Positions 1 to 6,539 of a stretch of 18,178 nucleotides of DNA are shown here, piece after piece. The stretch comes from Acidimicrobiia bacterium (GTDB lineage Bacteria; Actinomycetota; Acidimicrobiia; Spongiisociales; ZC4RG35), in NCBI GenBank assembly GCA_003230435.1, contig QIDW01000099.1, positions 1-18,178 on the forward strand. Reading direction: 5' to 3'. Numbering within the stretch: the first letter of the stretch is position 1; the number at the start of each line of letters is the position of its first letter. A program made the position numbers and the translations under genes. The notes under the pieces were generated by a model. The model was not told the origin of the DNA. It ran no database searches and was given only the letters and a program-made list of their open reading frames with translations.

Positions 1-2
1 CT

Positions 3-902
3 GGTGGACGGGCGCGTCGTTATGTGTCCATGGCTCGGGCCGCCCACCGATTCAAGTCGACTTTTCTCTCGTGGAAGTATCGGCAGATCTCGACCGATCA
101 GGCCGAACAGCTCTTCTCGGCGGCCGAACAACTGCCTGACAAGTATCCCGACGCTGAAAGTGTCCTCCTGGAGATTGTGGGGGATACACCCGATGAGACC
201 CGTCAGATCCTCGACTACTGGAGACACTCGGTCGACAGGCCAGGTGTGCTCATAGAGGAGGATCTCCAATTGGCGCGTCGCCGTCTTGATGTGACTCGTA
301 AGGCCAACGGGATGGTGGCCGGAAGTTTCGAGATGACCAGCCTCGCCGGTGAAACGTTGATCACCGCCCTCGACGCTGTGACACCGCCACCCGCCGAATC
401 CGACGAGCGGACAGCCTCACAGAGAAGCGCCGACGCCCTGGAAGACCTGAGTCGCAGCTTCCTCGAAGGAACAGCCTCTCCTGAGGTGGGTGGGGAGAAC
501 CCCCATCTCAACATTCACGTCGACCTCGACGCTCTTAGAGGTTTAGCGGGTGGGCTTCATGAGACAGAAACCGGTCACGTTCTATCAGTCGACGATATCC
601 GCCAACTCGCCTGCGACTCCTCTCTGCATCGTCTTGTCATGAACGGAGAATCCGAGATCATCGACGTCGGCAGACGGACCAGGGTGATCCCTGCGGCTTT
701 GAGACGGGCCGTAATCGCCAGGGACCGCCACTGCACCTACAAAGGATGCGACCGGCCGGCCCGATGGTGCGACGTCCACCACAAGATCCACTGGGCAGAC
801 GGAGGCGAAACCTGTCTCGACAACCTCTGTCTCCTCTGCCGATTTCACCACACCCTCACCCACCAAGAGGTCGACGACCTAGTCGGAGCTCGACCTACAT
901 AG
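3..902 (+). CDS. DUF222/HNH endonuclease domain protein (13E12-type), 5' end cut by window
   Basis: The reading frame is open to the left edge with no stop, so this is the C-terminal ~300 residues of a longer protein; the GTG at 24 and the later ATG are internal. The helical, charged N-terminal part (ISTDQAEQLFSAAEQLPDKY) matches the DUF222 region common in actinobacterial 13E12-repeat proteins. The C-terminal ~60 residues form an HNH zinc/nuclease fold: CTYKGCDRPARWCDVHH, then the conserved Asn of DNLCLLC and the FHHTLTH histidines. The family is expected to have metal-dependent DNA nicking or cleavage activity, but its cellular role is poorly defined. Such genes occur in many divergent copies per genome. 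The HNH residues look intact. No partner gene is evident; the MOSC gene starts 40 bases downstream behind a small hairpin. Confidence 0.85.
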   Translation, partial: GGRARRYVSMARAAHRFKSTFLSWKYRQISTDQAEQLFSAAEQLPDKYPDAESVLLEIVGDTPDETRQILDYWRHSVDRPGVLIEEDLQLARRRLDVTRKANGMVAGSFEMTSLAGETLITALDAVTPPPAESDERTASQRSADALEDLSRSFLEGTASPEVGGENPHLNIHVDLDALRGLAGGLHETETGHVLSVDDIRQLACDSSLHRLVMNGESEIIDVGRRTRVIPAALRRAVIARDRHCTYKGCDRPARWCDVHHKIHWADGGETCLDNLCLLCRFHHTLTHQEVDDLVGARPT

Positions 903-914
903 GGCCGCAGGCCC
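902..914 (+). other. Short GC hairpin after the HNH stop codon
   Basis: GGGCC-GCA-GGCCC: a 5-bp stem with a 3-base loop, beginning at the last base of the stop codon. There is no following T-run, so it is not a canonical intrinsic terminator. It could pause or protect a 3' end. Confidence 0.25.
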
Positions 915-930
915 CTACCCACCAACCAGC

Positions 931-936
931 CATACT
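931..936 (+). promoter_or_regulatory. Possible -10 box of a leaderless MOSC transcript
   Basis: CATACT lies 6 bases before the MOSC ATG, the spacing expected if transcription starts at the A of the start codon. No Shine-Dalgarno sequence is present. The match to TANNNT is imperfect because the first base is C, so this is weak. Confidence 0.25.
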
Positions 937-942
937 GGACGT

Positions 943-1494
943 ATGCATCGCAACATCTCAGAGTTAGAGACACACCTAGACCACATTCTCGCCGCACCTT
1001 CGGACACCGGGCGGGTCGAGATGATCGTTCGCCGTCCTTTGGAAGGTGAACGTGAGGTCGTTCAGAACGGTGAACTGAGCCTTGACGAGGGACTTGTCGG
1101 CGACAACTGGAGAACAAGGGGAAACGCGAACACGGAGGACGGAGCCGCTGACCCACAGGCTCAAGTCACCCTTATGAATGCCCGGGCCACTGACGCTGTG
1201 GCTGCGACCCGCGATCGGTGGGCTCTCTGTGGTGATCAGCTTTATGTCGACTTCGATCTCTCCATCGACAACCTTCCCGCCGGGACGCGAATAGCTGTGG
1301 GCGATGCCGTTGTTGAGATATCGGCGAAACCCCACACCGGCTGCGCCAAATTCTCGAAGCGATTCGGGCCGGAGGCCCTGCGATTCGTGAATGTGGGAGT
1401 CGGCCGCGAGAACAGGCTCCGCGGAGTCAATGCCTTTGTAGTCCAAGCTGGGGCTGTCGCCGTGGGAGACAAGACCGAGAAGCTGACTATCTAG
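943..1494 (+). CDS. MOSC domain-containing protein
   Basis: The product has 183 residues and is probably cytosolic. MOSC domains descend from the C-terminal domain of molybdenum-cofactor sulfurases and use a conserved Cys for sulfur or Moco handling, as in YiiM and mARC-type proteins. Here the Cys is C134 in PHTGCAKF, with the typical following block GRENRLRGVNAFVVQAG. The N-terminal half carries the usual beta-barrel lead-in (ELSLDEGLVGDNW). This is a stand-alone MOSC protein with no ferredoxin or N-terminal MOSC_N domain. The ATG at 943 is chosen because a possible -10 box sits 6 bases upstream. It is convergent with the multicopper oxidase, 10 bases apart. A MogA/MoaB gene lies 3.4 kb away, but no molybdoenzyme is visible. 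Substrate unknown. Confidence 0.85.
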   Translation: MHRNISELETHLDHILAAPSDTGRVEMIVRRPLEGEREVVQNGELSLDEGLVGDNWRTRGNANTEDGAADPQAQVTLMNARATDAVAATRDRWALCGDQLYVDFDLSIDNLPAGTRIAVGDAVVEISAKPHTGCAKFSKRFGPEALRFVNVGVGRENRLRGVNAFVVQAGAVAVGDKTEKLTI

Positions 1495-1510
1495 TGCAAC
1501 ATCGCTAGAT
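1489..1510. other. Inverted repeat holding both convergent stop codons (possible weak bidirectional terminator)
   Basis: ATCTAG at 1489-1494 and CTAGAT at 1505-1510 are perfect inverted arms around a 10-base loop. The MOSC TAG (1492-1494) lies in one arm and the oxidase TAG (1505-1507 on the minus strand) in the other. The stem is short and AT-rich and has no T-tract. Confidence 0.35.
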
Positions 1511-2542
1511 CGCGGCGAACCAGCCCATCGACCCGCTATCGGCTAGCCAGTGTTGGTGTGGGTGGAACATGTACCTGCCGTAGTGGGGAAGAGTGAACTC
1601 GATCATGGCCCGCTGTCCCTGAGTGAGTGCAATGGTGTCGTCTCGGAAGGTCGGTGTTTCACCCATGCCGGCCGGATACACGTCGAAGGTCTCGGCGTGG
1701 AGATGGAACGATGCAAGCGGCTCGTACTCCAACATGTTCACAACGTAAACACGGACCGGCTCGTCCTTGACAACCTTGATCGGATGCGCGTCATAGAAAC
1801 CGGCGACTCCATTCCAAGCGACAACACCGTTGCGCCCAATCTCATCGTTGGAGAAGCCGGAGAGAAGCAAAGCAACCTCTTGAGCCGGGGCTCTGCCTCC
1901 GGGCGGGTCGACGATCATCATCCCGTATAACCCTCGCGCAACATGCTCGGCAAGGGGTGCGGTGTGACAGTGGTACGGGTGCAACCCGACGGGACCGGCC
2001 TCGATCTCGTAGGTGGTCTCACCACCAGGCGGGATCGGCTCCCATCCGTCGTGTTCCGGTCGGTGGGCGCCGTGGAAATGAAGGTTGTGGGAGTGACCGG
2101 TCCTGTTCTTGAAACGGATGCGAACCAGATCGCCTTTCGTGACGCGGATGATCGGTGCGGGGACTGTTCCGTTGTAGGTCCAGGCATCGAAGTAGACACC
2201 GCCGGCTACTTCGAGCAACCGCTCCTCCACCACGATCTCGACATCTCGAACTGTGCCGTCCGGCTTGTTGTCGTACTCGGGTGGGAACGTGTGGGCGTCG
2301 AGTGCGTCCGACTCCAGACCGGGTGGCATCCCATTGCCTCGCCCATAGACAGCGCCTAACACGTCGTCGCCAACCACCGTGTTGTCGAGGTCCACCGATC
2401 CTGGCGAGTACTCATCACCACCACCGGTGGCCCGGGCCTGGTCGGTTGTCACCCGCCCGAGAACCGTGCCACCAAGGAGGACCGCTCCTCCCATACCGAC
2501 CTTCTTGAGAAGCTCTCGGCGAGAGACACCATCTTCAGTCAT
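1505..2542 (-). CDS. Tat-exported two-domain multicopper oxidase (type C-like)
   Basis: The product has 345 residues. It begins with a twin-arginine signal (SRRELLKK then a hydrophobic stretch), so it is exported folded. Two cupredoxin domains supply copper ligands. By motif, H152, C192 and H200 suit a type 1 site in domain 1. The trinuclear site would take HxH pairs H155/H157, H191/H193, H280/H282 and H327/H329. The position of the axial Met of copper nitrite reductase is Leu (L205), as in high-potential laccases. The catalytic Asp of NirK is replaced by His (H155), so nitrite reduction is unlikely. Expected reaction: one-electron oxidation of a substrate (phenol, metal ion or other donor) coupled to O2 reduction. 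It starts 8 bases after the beta-helix gene as the last gene of that operon. Substrate unknown. Confidence 0.88.
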   Translation of the reverse strand: MTEDGVSRRELLKKVGMGGAVLLGGTVLGRVTTDQARATGGGDEYSPGSVDLDNTVVGDDVLGAVYGRGNGMPPGLESDALDAHTFPPEYDNKPDGTVRDVEIVVEERLLEVAGGVYFDAWTYNGTVPAPIIRVTKGDLVRIRFKNRTGHSHNLHFHGAHRPEHDGWEPIPPGGETTYEIEAGPVGLHPYHCHTAPLAEHVARGLYGMMIVDPPGGRAPAQEVALLLSGFSNDEIGRNGVVAWNGVAGFYDAHPIKVVKDEPVRVYVVNMLEYEPLASFHLHAETFDVYPAGMGETPTFRDDTIALTQGQRAMIEFTLPHYGRYMFHPHQHWLADSGSMGWFAAI

Positions 2543-2550
2543 AGGTCAGG

Positions 2551-4203
2551 TCAGACCACTCCCCCGGCGACGAGACCGATCACAAGGAACAGCGCGTAAA
2601 CAGCGATGCCACCCGCGAGAAGGACCCACCGATACACCGCAGGGATCTGGCTCTTCCCGAAGATGTAATAGGCGACAACCCCCAGGAAGGGGATCACAAG
2701 GATGGCGAACATCCAACCGATGCCGGCCCCCTTGCTCAGATCATCGCGTTTGATTATCTCCAAGAGGGCTATCACCACCCAGGCCGCGAAAAGCACCAGC
2801 GGTAGAACGTATGCGTAGAGGCCGATGAAGCCTCCGAGGGCTGAGCCGAAGGTCACACCCATGAGATTGAACCCTTTCCCTTGTGTTACTTGTAGATCTG
2901 ATGGCATCGCCGGAGTCTCGATCGAGTCGAGATCTGGCTTGGCATTTGCGTAGACGTTGACTGCCGGAACTACCGGGGCGTCTGCGCCCCCGGGCATCTG
3001 CGGCTGCGGACCCGGATGGGGCATGTCGCCGTAGAAGACCTCGGTGTCCAGACCAAGACCGCTTTCGATCACCCTCCCAAACAGAGCGGAGAACGAGCCC
3101 AGTTCCCAGAGCACCGGAAACCGCAGACCCTCGCATGGCTGTTTGAACTCGAGAGCGGGCGGCATCGTCCAACCGAACTCGTTTTGCGCGAAACAGTTTC
3201 CTGATTCGGCAGGGCCCGCTAGCGTCAAGTCGCCCAGAAATGACCCCTTCACCACGTTGTCAACCACCGTGTTGCTGGTCGCCATGTAGACGTTGCGATC
3301 CACGTTGGCACTCAAGAGAATCCCGTTCTGGGGATGGTTGACAATGAGATTCTTGGTGATCAGTGAGGTTTCGGTGCCGGCAGCAGCCACGCCATTCCCC
3401 TGGATGGCCCATTGAGCTCCCTTATGTGGGAAGTCCGCATATCCGTTGTCATGTATCAGGTTTCCGGCCACCACGACGTTCTCAGCCGGCGGAAGTAGCT
3501 CCGCGTCGAGGGAGTTTGGGGCGATGCCTGTGCCGTTGTAGCGGAAGATGTTGTTGACCAGGTAGATCTCGGTCGAAGCGTTGGACCCCGAATAGCCGAG
3601 ACCGCTCCGCTCGCCGACGGAGTCGGTGATGACCGCATCACACGGATTGCACTGGCCGATGTAATAGGCAGCGTCGGGAGACCCCGAGGCATACGAATAC
3701 TCGAAGAGACCATCGCCCGAGTCGAAGGAGTAGATGCCGTAGTCACCGTTGTTGATGGCGGTGAGATATGAGCCCCGATACCCGCGAACACCGTTCCAGA
3801 AGAAACCGTTGATGGTGTGGTTCATCGCTGTCATGTTCTCCACCACGACACCATCCGCGAACAACACCTCAACTCCGTTGAAGCGTTCGAATTCGCCGTC
3901 GATCACCACCTCGTTGCGATCGACTCCGCGGATCGTCAGGCCGGGCGTATTGACGCTGACCGTCTCTTTGTAGACGCCTTTGTCGACAAGGACCAGATCA
4001 CCGGGATCGGCGGCATCTACCGCCGCCTGAATTGTCGGATACTCGGACGGGACGTTTCGAGTAGTCCCGGTCCACTCCGACGGTGAGTCTGTCGATCTGT
4101 CGCCGGTAGCCGCAGGGGAAGCTTCACCGACTGGCGGGCCCGCGCATGCAGCAAGTACGAGCGCCGCACCGAACGCCAGCGGAAGAATCCGCCGAAGCCT
4201 CAT
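2551..4203 (-). CDS. Beta-helix repeat lipoprotein with C-terminal PLDc_N-like membrane domain
   Basis: The product has 550 residues. A lipoprotein signal ends at the lipobox LAAC (C20). Residues ~50-350 form a right-handed parallel beta-helix of the NosD/pectin-lyase class: an opening YPTIQAAVDAADPGD block followed by repeated short strands rich in NxI/V and NG turns, with Cys pairs (C185/C188, C337/C357). A Pro-rich linker (~395-415) leads to three membrane helices (~455-482, 493-513, 524-548). The first two resemble the PLDc_N domain, with EIIKRDDLSKGAGIGW, VIPFLGVVAYYIFGK. The helix domain would lie outside the membrane. Its ATG overlaps the CoxG-like stop codon (ATGA), and the oxidase gene follows after 8 bases, so the three are translationally coupled. 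NosD itself inserts copper-related parts into N2O reductase, but no nos genes are here. Function unknown; a scaffold or maturation partner of the oxidase is inference. Confidence 0.82.
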   Translation of the reverse strand: MRLRRILPLAFGAALVLAACAGPPVGEASPAATGDRSTDSPSEWTGTTRNVPSEYPTIQAAVDAADPGDLVLVDKGVYKETVSVNTPGLTIRGVDRNEVVIDGEFERFNGVEVLFADGVVVENMTAMNHTINGFFWNGVRGYRGSYLTAINNGDYGIYSFDSGDGLFEYSYASGSPDAAYYIGQCNPCDAVITDSVGERSGLGYSGSNASTEIYLVNNIFRYNGTGIAPNSLDAELLPPAENVVVAGNLIHDNGYADFPHKGAQWAIQGNGVAAAGTETSLITKNLIVNHPQNGILLSANVDRNVYMATSNTVVDNVVKGSFLGDLTLAGPAESGNCFAQNEFGWTMPPALEFKQPCEGLRFPVLWELGSFSALFGRVIESGLGLDTEVFYGDMPHPGPQPQMPGGADAPVVPAVNVYANAKPDLDSIETPAMPSDLQVTQGKGFNLMGVTFGSALGGFIGLYAYVLPLVLFAAWVVIALLEIIKRDDLSKGAGIGWMFAILVIPFLGVVAYYIFGKSQIPAVYRWVLLAGGIAVYALFLVIGLVAGGVV

Positions 4204-4757
4204 TCGTCACTTTTTCCAAAAAGGCTCTTGAACCATGCCCAGAGGGAAGCAAAGAACAGCGACACACCTTTTACGTCTGAGGCCTGAATTGCCTCTGCCT
4301 CCTCGTGCGTGCCCGCTTCGAGCTTGGCTTCGAGGCATGCCACGAAGTCCTCAATGAGGCGCCGCGACATTTCGTTGATCAGACCGGTGCGTCCGAATTG
4401 TGCAGCCGGACCGGAGAGTTGAATGTTGGCATCGACGGAAACTCTCGAACCGGCACCGTCAGGCTTCACCGAGTATTCGACCTTGACCTGACCCCGGGAG
4501 CCACCCTTCTTGTCTACCCCTTTGCCTTCGATGGTGGCCGATCTGGACGCCTCGTCCGTCGTCACGGTCGCCTTGCCCTCGAATGCGGCTGTCATCGGGC
4601 CTAGCTTCGAGGAAAGGGTTCCCTCATAGGCTCCGTCTTCGGTTCGACCGGTGAGCTCGGCACCGGGAAGACATAGAGCTACCGATGGCACATCCTGGAA
4701 GAACTGCCAGACCACGTCGGGCGAGCGTGCTACGACAAATTCCTGCGAGATTCTCAT
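4200..4757 (-). CDS. CoxG-family SRPBCC protein with membrane-seeking C-terminal helix
   Basis: The product has 185 residues and no signal peptide, so it is cytosolic. Residues 1-~148 are an SRPBCC/START-like lipid-binding fold of the CoxG type, with the family lead-in (VVWQFFQDVPSVALCLPGAE) and LSSKLGPMTAAFEGKATV. CoxG proteins help attach molybdenum CO dehydrogenase to the membrane and serve its quinone exchange. Residues ~165-180 (VSLFFASLWAWFKSLF) form an amphipathic, Trp/Phe-rich helix suited to membrane contact. No coxL/M/S genes are in the window. The gene opens an operon: ATG with AGGAG four bases upstream, and a 4-base ATGA overlap with the beta-helix gene. Its co-transcription with an exported copper oxidase rather than with CO dehydrogenase is unusual. 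Confidence 0.85.
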   Translation of the reverse strand: MRISQEFVVARSPDVVWQFFQDVPSVALCLPGAELTGRTEDGAYEGTLSSKLGPMTAAFEGKATVTTDEASRSATIEGKGVDKKGGSRGQVKVEYSVKPDGAGSRVSVDANIQLSGPAAQFGRTGLINEMSRRLIEDFVACLEAKLEAGTHEEAEAIQASDVKGVSLFFASLWAWFKSLFGKSDE

Positions 4758-4761
4758 GATG

Positions 4762-4766
4762 CTCCT
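4762..4766 (-). promoter_or_regulatory. Ribosome binding site of the CoxG-like gene
   Basis: AGGAG, four bases before the ATG at 4757. It fixes this start and shows that translation here is SD-led, unlike several other genes in the window. Confidence 0.55.
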
Positions 4767-4814
4767 GGAGATCAGAAAGGAAACGTTTGAACCGTAGTGA
4801 TTCGGCAGCCTCTA

Positions 4815-4825
4815 TCTCAATGAGA
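4815..4825. promoter_or_regulatory. Small palindrome upstream of the CoxG operon
   Basis: TCTCA-A-TGAGA is a perfect 5-1-5 palindrome in the 73-base gap between the MogA/MoaB stop and the CoxG-like start. Its position would suit an operator. No regulator is identified and the match could be chance. Confidence 0.2.
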
Positions 4826-4830
4826 ATCGA

Positions 4831-5352
4831 TCAGTGGTGCCGAGTGTCACCCGCAAGAAGTTGGATCGCATGGGGGATCACATCCAACACTGCTTCGAGA
4901 CTCTCGGTGGCGCCACGCGGAGAACCCGGCACGTTGATGACGAGGGTCCCCCCTATCGAACCGGCCCGAGCCCTGGTCAAGGCTGCCATAGGCGTCTTCT
5001 TCAGACCGCCGGCCAGCATGGCATGGACCAGACCGGGTGCTTCCTTTTCGAGCACGGACTCTGTCGCCTCCGGCGTCACGTCTCGATGGCTGAAGCCCGT
5101 TCCTCCTGTGGTGACCACGAGTTGGGCGGACGATGAGGCGTTCATGATCGCGTCTGCGATGTCGTCGGTCTCGTCGGCGACGAGCATCCTGTTGACAATG
5201 AATCCGTTGTTGGTGAGAAGATCCTCGAGGGCGGCGCCGGAAAGATCCTCACGCACACCTGCGGACACACCGTCGCTGACAGTGATGACTACCGCTGGAG
5301 TGTCGTCTAGTGACAGACCACTAGCCCCACATTCTGGGATCGAGGGAGACAC
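4831..5352 (-). CDS. MogA/MoaB family molybdopterin-binding protein
   Basis: The product has 173 residues and is cytosolic. MogA-type proteins adenylylate molybdopterin for molybdenum insertion. The related MoaB group may do the same. Signature motifs are present: VVITVSDGVSAGVREDLSG (residues 20-38), TTGGTG (81-86) with RDVTPEAT (90-97), and VPGSPRGA near 141. The length is normal for a single MoCF_biosynth domain; there is no CinA amidase or MoeA domain. The GTG start at 5352 overlaps the upstream membrane-protein gene by 32 bases. No normal start codon lies between it and the conserved VITVSD block, which supports this start. The preceding bases on the minus strand, GGGGGGT, could serve as a crude ribosome binding site. 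With the MOSC and CoxG-like genes nearby it hints at molybdenum-enzyme use, though none is visible. Confidence 0.88.
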   Translation of the reverse strand: MSPSIPECGASGLSLDDTPAVVITVSDGVSAGVREDLSGAALEDLLTNNGFIVNRMLVADETDDIADAIMNASSSAQLVVTTGGTGFSHRDVTPEATESVLEKEAPGLVHAMLAGGLKKTPMAALTRARAGSIGGTLVINVPGSPRGATESLEAVLDVIPHAIQLLAGDTRHH

Positions 5353-6163
5353 CCCCCTGCAGAACCGTCAAATAGAAGAGCAAGATCACGATCAGAGTGA
5401 TTCCGAGACCGTAGGGCCATAGGGTGGTTCGCTCGTCCTCGGGACCTTGAACGGTGGTGGTGCCAGGGGCAGCAGCGAGTGTTGCCAGGAACATCACTGC
5501 TGTCAGCGGCAGTGACCGGATCACGAGGCTTTCGGTGTCAGGCAGGAAAAATGGAATCGCCAGAAACACCGACGCGGCGGCGGGGATCAGGGCAATCCAA
5601 AGAGCGAATGTGAGTCTTTTCCGCCCATTCGAAACCAGCCTTCGATGAGGTGTGAACGCTAGGAAGGCAGACGCCGCGGCAAGAGCGATCAGAAGTAGCC
5701 CTACGCCTCCGCCTGCTGCGATAACCACGTCCAGCCCCGGTGGGGCGTCAAGCGTCGCGTATGCAAGCGCGAGTTGGCTGTCGCCGTCGAAGGGCAGCAT
5801 GATCGCCTGACCCATCGCCTGGCGGAGAACGTGAAGGACCATCCAAAGGAAGGTCAGACGCGGGATGCCGTGGCCGCGTTGAGTGGGGTAGGCAAATAGG
5901 GCAACGAACCCCACGATCAAAGTCAGCAGGAATCCGCCTGCCCACGCCACATCGCCAACGCCGGTGAATTCGACGCGGTTGTTGTAGAGCACAGCGTTTC
6001 CACCCAGGATCTCGGCAAGCAGACCGTCACCAAAGTCGTCGAGGAACTGGGCGATGATGATCCCCAGTGTCGAGCCGAGGGCTGCCGCAAACACCAGCGG
6101 CGGGCCTATTCGATTCACTGGCCGGGGCGCCGCTGTCTCGGCTGTTGACGTCTCACTGGTCAC
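5321..6163 (-). CDS. Seven-helix membrane protein of unknown function
   Basis: The product has 280 residues. About seven hydrophobic segments are visible (~20-40, 72-93, 104-125, 145-170, 183-205, 214-234, 250-268), after a short Ser/Thr/Ala-rich N-terminus and with a short tail at the end. I do not recognise a family and see no clear cofactor or catalytic motif; H111, R114 and Q115 in helix 3 are polar residues within the membrane. The GTG start at 6163 is chosen because a TAGCAT box lies 8 bases upstream with no Shine-Dalgarno sequence. The gene overlaps the MogA/MoaB gene by 32 bases, so the two are probably translated together. Whether the link is functional is unknown. Confidence 0.75.
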   Translation of the reverse strand: MTSETSTAETAAPRPVNRIGPPLVFAAALGSTLGIIIAQFLDDFGDGLLAEILGGNAVLYNNRVEFTGVGDVAWAGGFLLTLIVGFVALFAYPTQRGHGIPRLTFLWMVLHVLRQAMGQAIMLPFDGDSQLALAYATLDAPPGLDVVIAAGGGVGLLLIALAAASAFLAFTPHRRLVSNGRKRLTFALWIALIPAAASVFLAIPFFLPDTESLVIRSLPLTAVMFLATLAAAPGTTTVQGPEDERTTLWPYGLGITLIVILLFYLTVLQGGVSLDPRMWG

Positions 6164-6171
6164 AGGCTGTG

Positions 6172-6177
6172 ATGCTA
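6172..6177 (-). promoter_or_regulatory. Probable -10 box (TAGCAT), leaderless membrane-protein gene
   Basis: On the minus strand CGTTTAGCAT is followed by 8 bases and then the GTG start. No ribosome binding site is present. Nearly the same string (CGTTTAGCCT) precedes the hydroxyacid dehydrogenase start at 12253, which strengthens both. No good -35 box was found. It lies in a 118-base gap (6164-6281). Confidence 0.45.
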
Positions 6178-6281
6178 AACGCGAATCCTGGCGGGAACAG
6201 GTCTCCGTTTAGTTGCCCCACCGAAACGAGTCCTGGTTCGCATGGCAGGCCTTCTTCCCGGACGCGGAATTCTGGACCGGA

Positions 6282-6539
6282 TTAGCCGCCGGCCACCACC
6301 AGCGTCCCGATCATCCAGATCAAGAACAACCCGATTGCGATCATCAGCACGGGACCGGTGCGCTTCCAGTTGACCGCCATCCAGGCACCTCCAGTCAAAA
6401 CCAGGACACCGAGAACGACCGACCACCAGGTGGGGGTGAGACCTGAAAGCGCTCCCCCCGTCGCCAGCACAATCACCATGACGACAAACCCCGCAGCGAC
6501 AAGGGCATACAGAACCTGGCGAGGAGTCGTCTCGCTCAT
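6282..6539 (-). CDS. Small membrane protein (85 residues)
   Basis: The product begins MSETTPRQVLYALVAAG and has three hydrophobic helices (~9-27, 36-52, 61-83) with one basic loop (NWKRTG). The frame extends further upstream (to 6635), but the ATG at 6539 is chosen because it overlaps the glycosylase stop codon as ATGA and because the extension runs through conserved glycosylase sequence. No family recognised. It is probably the last gene of the Nfu-glycosylase operon; a 118-base gap with a promoter-like box separates it from the next gene. Confidence 0.7.
   Translation of the reverse strand: MSETTPRQVLYALVAAGFVVMVIVLATGGALSGLTPTWWSVVLGVLVLTGGAWMAVNWKRTGPVLMIAIGLFLIWMIGTLVVAGG

Noticed and set aside
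1505..2542. Copper nitrite reductase (NirK)
   Set aside because: The catalytic Asp is replaced by His, the axial Met by Leu, and the HxH pairs fit a trinuclear oxidase site.
2551..4203. NosD of nitrous oxide reductase maturation
   Set aside because: No nosZ, nosF or nosY nearby, and it has a lipoprotein signal plus a PLDc_N-like tail; only the fold is shared.
4831..5352. CinA-type competence/damage protein
   Set aside because: Only the MoCF-biosynthesis domain is present, with no nicotinamide-nucleotide amidase domain, and the length fits MogA/MoaB.
6175..6245. A possible tRNA-like segment (GCGAATCCTGGCGGG and CCTGGTTCGCATGG)
   Set aside because: No matching acceptor, D or anticodon arms could be formed on either strand.
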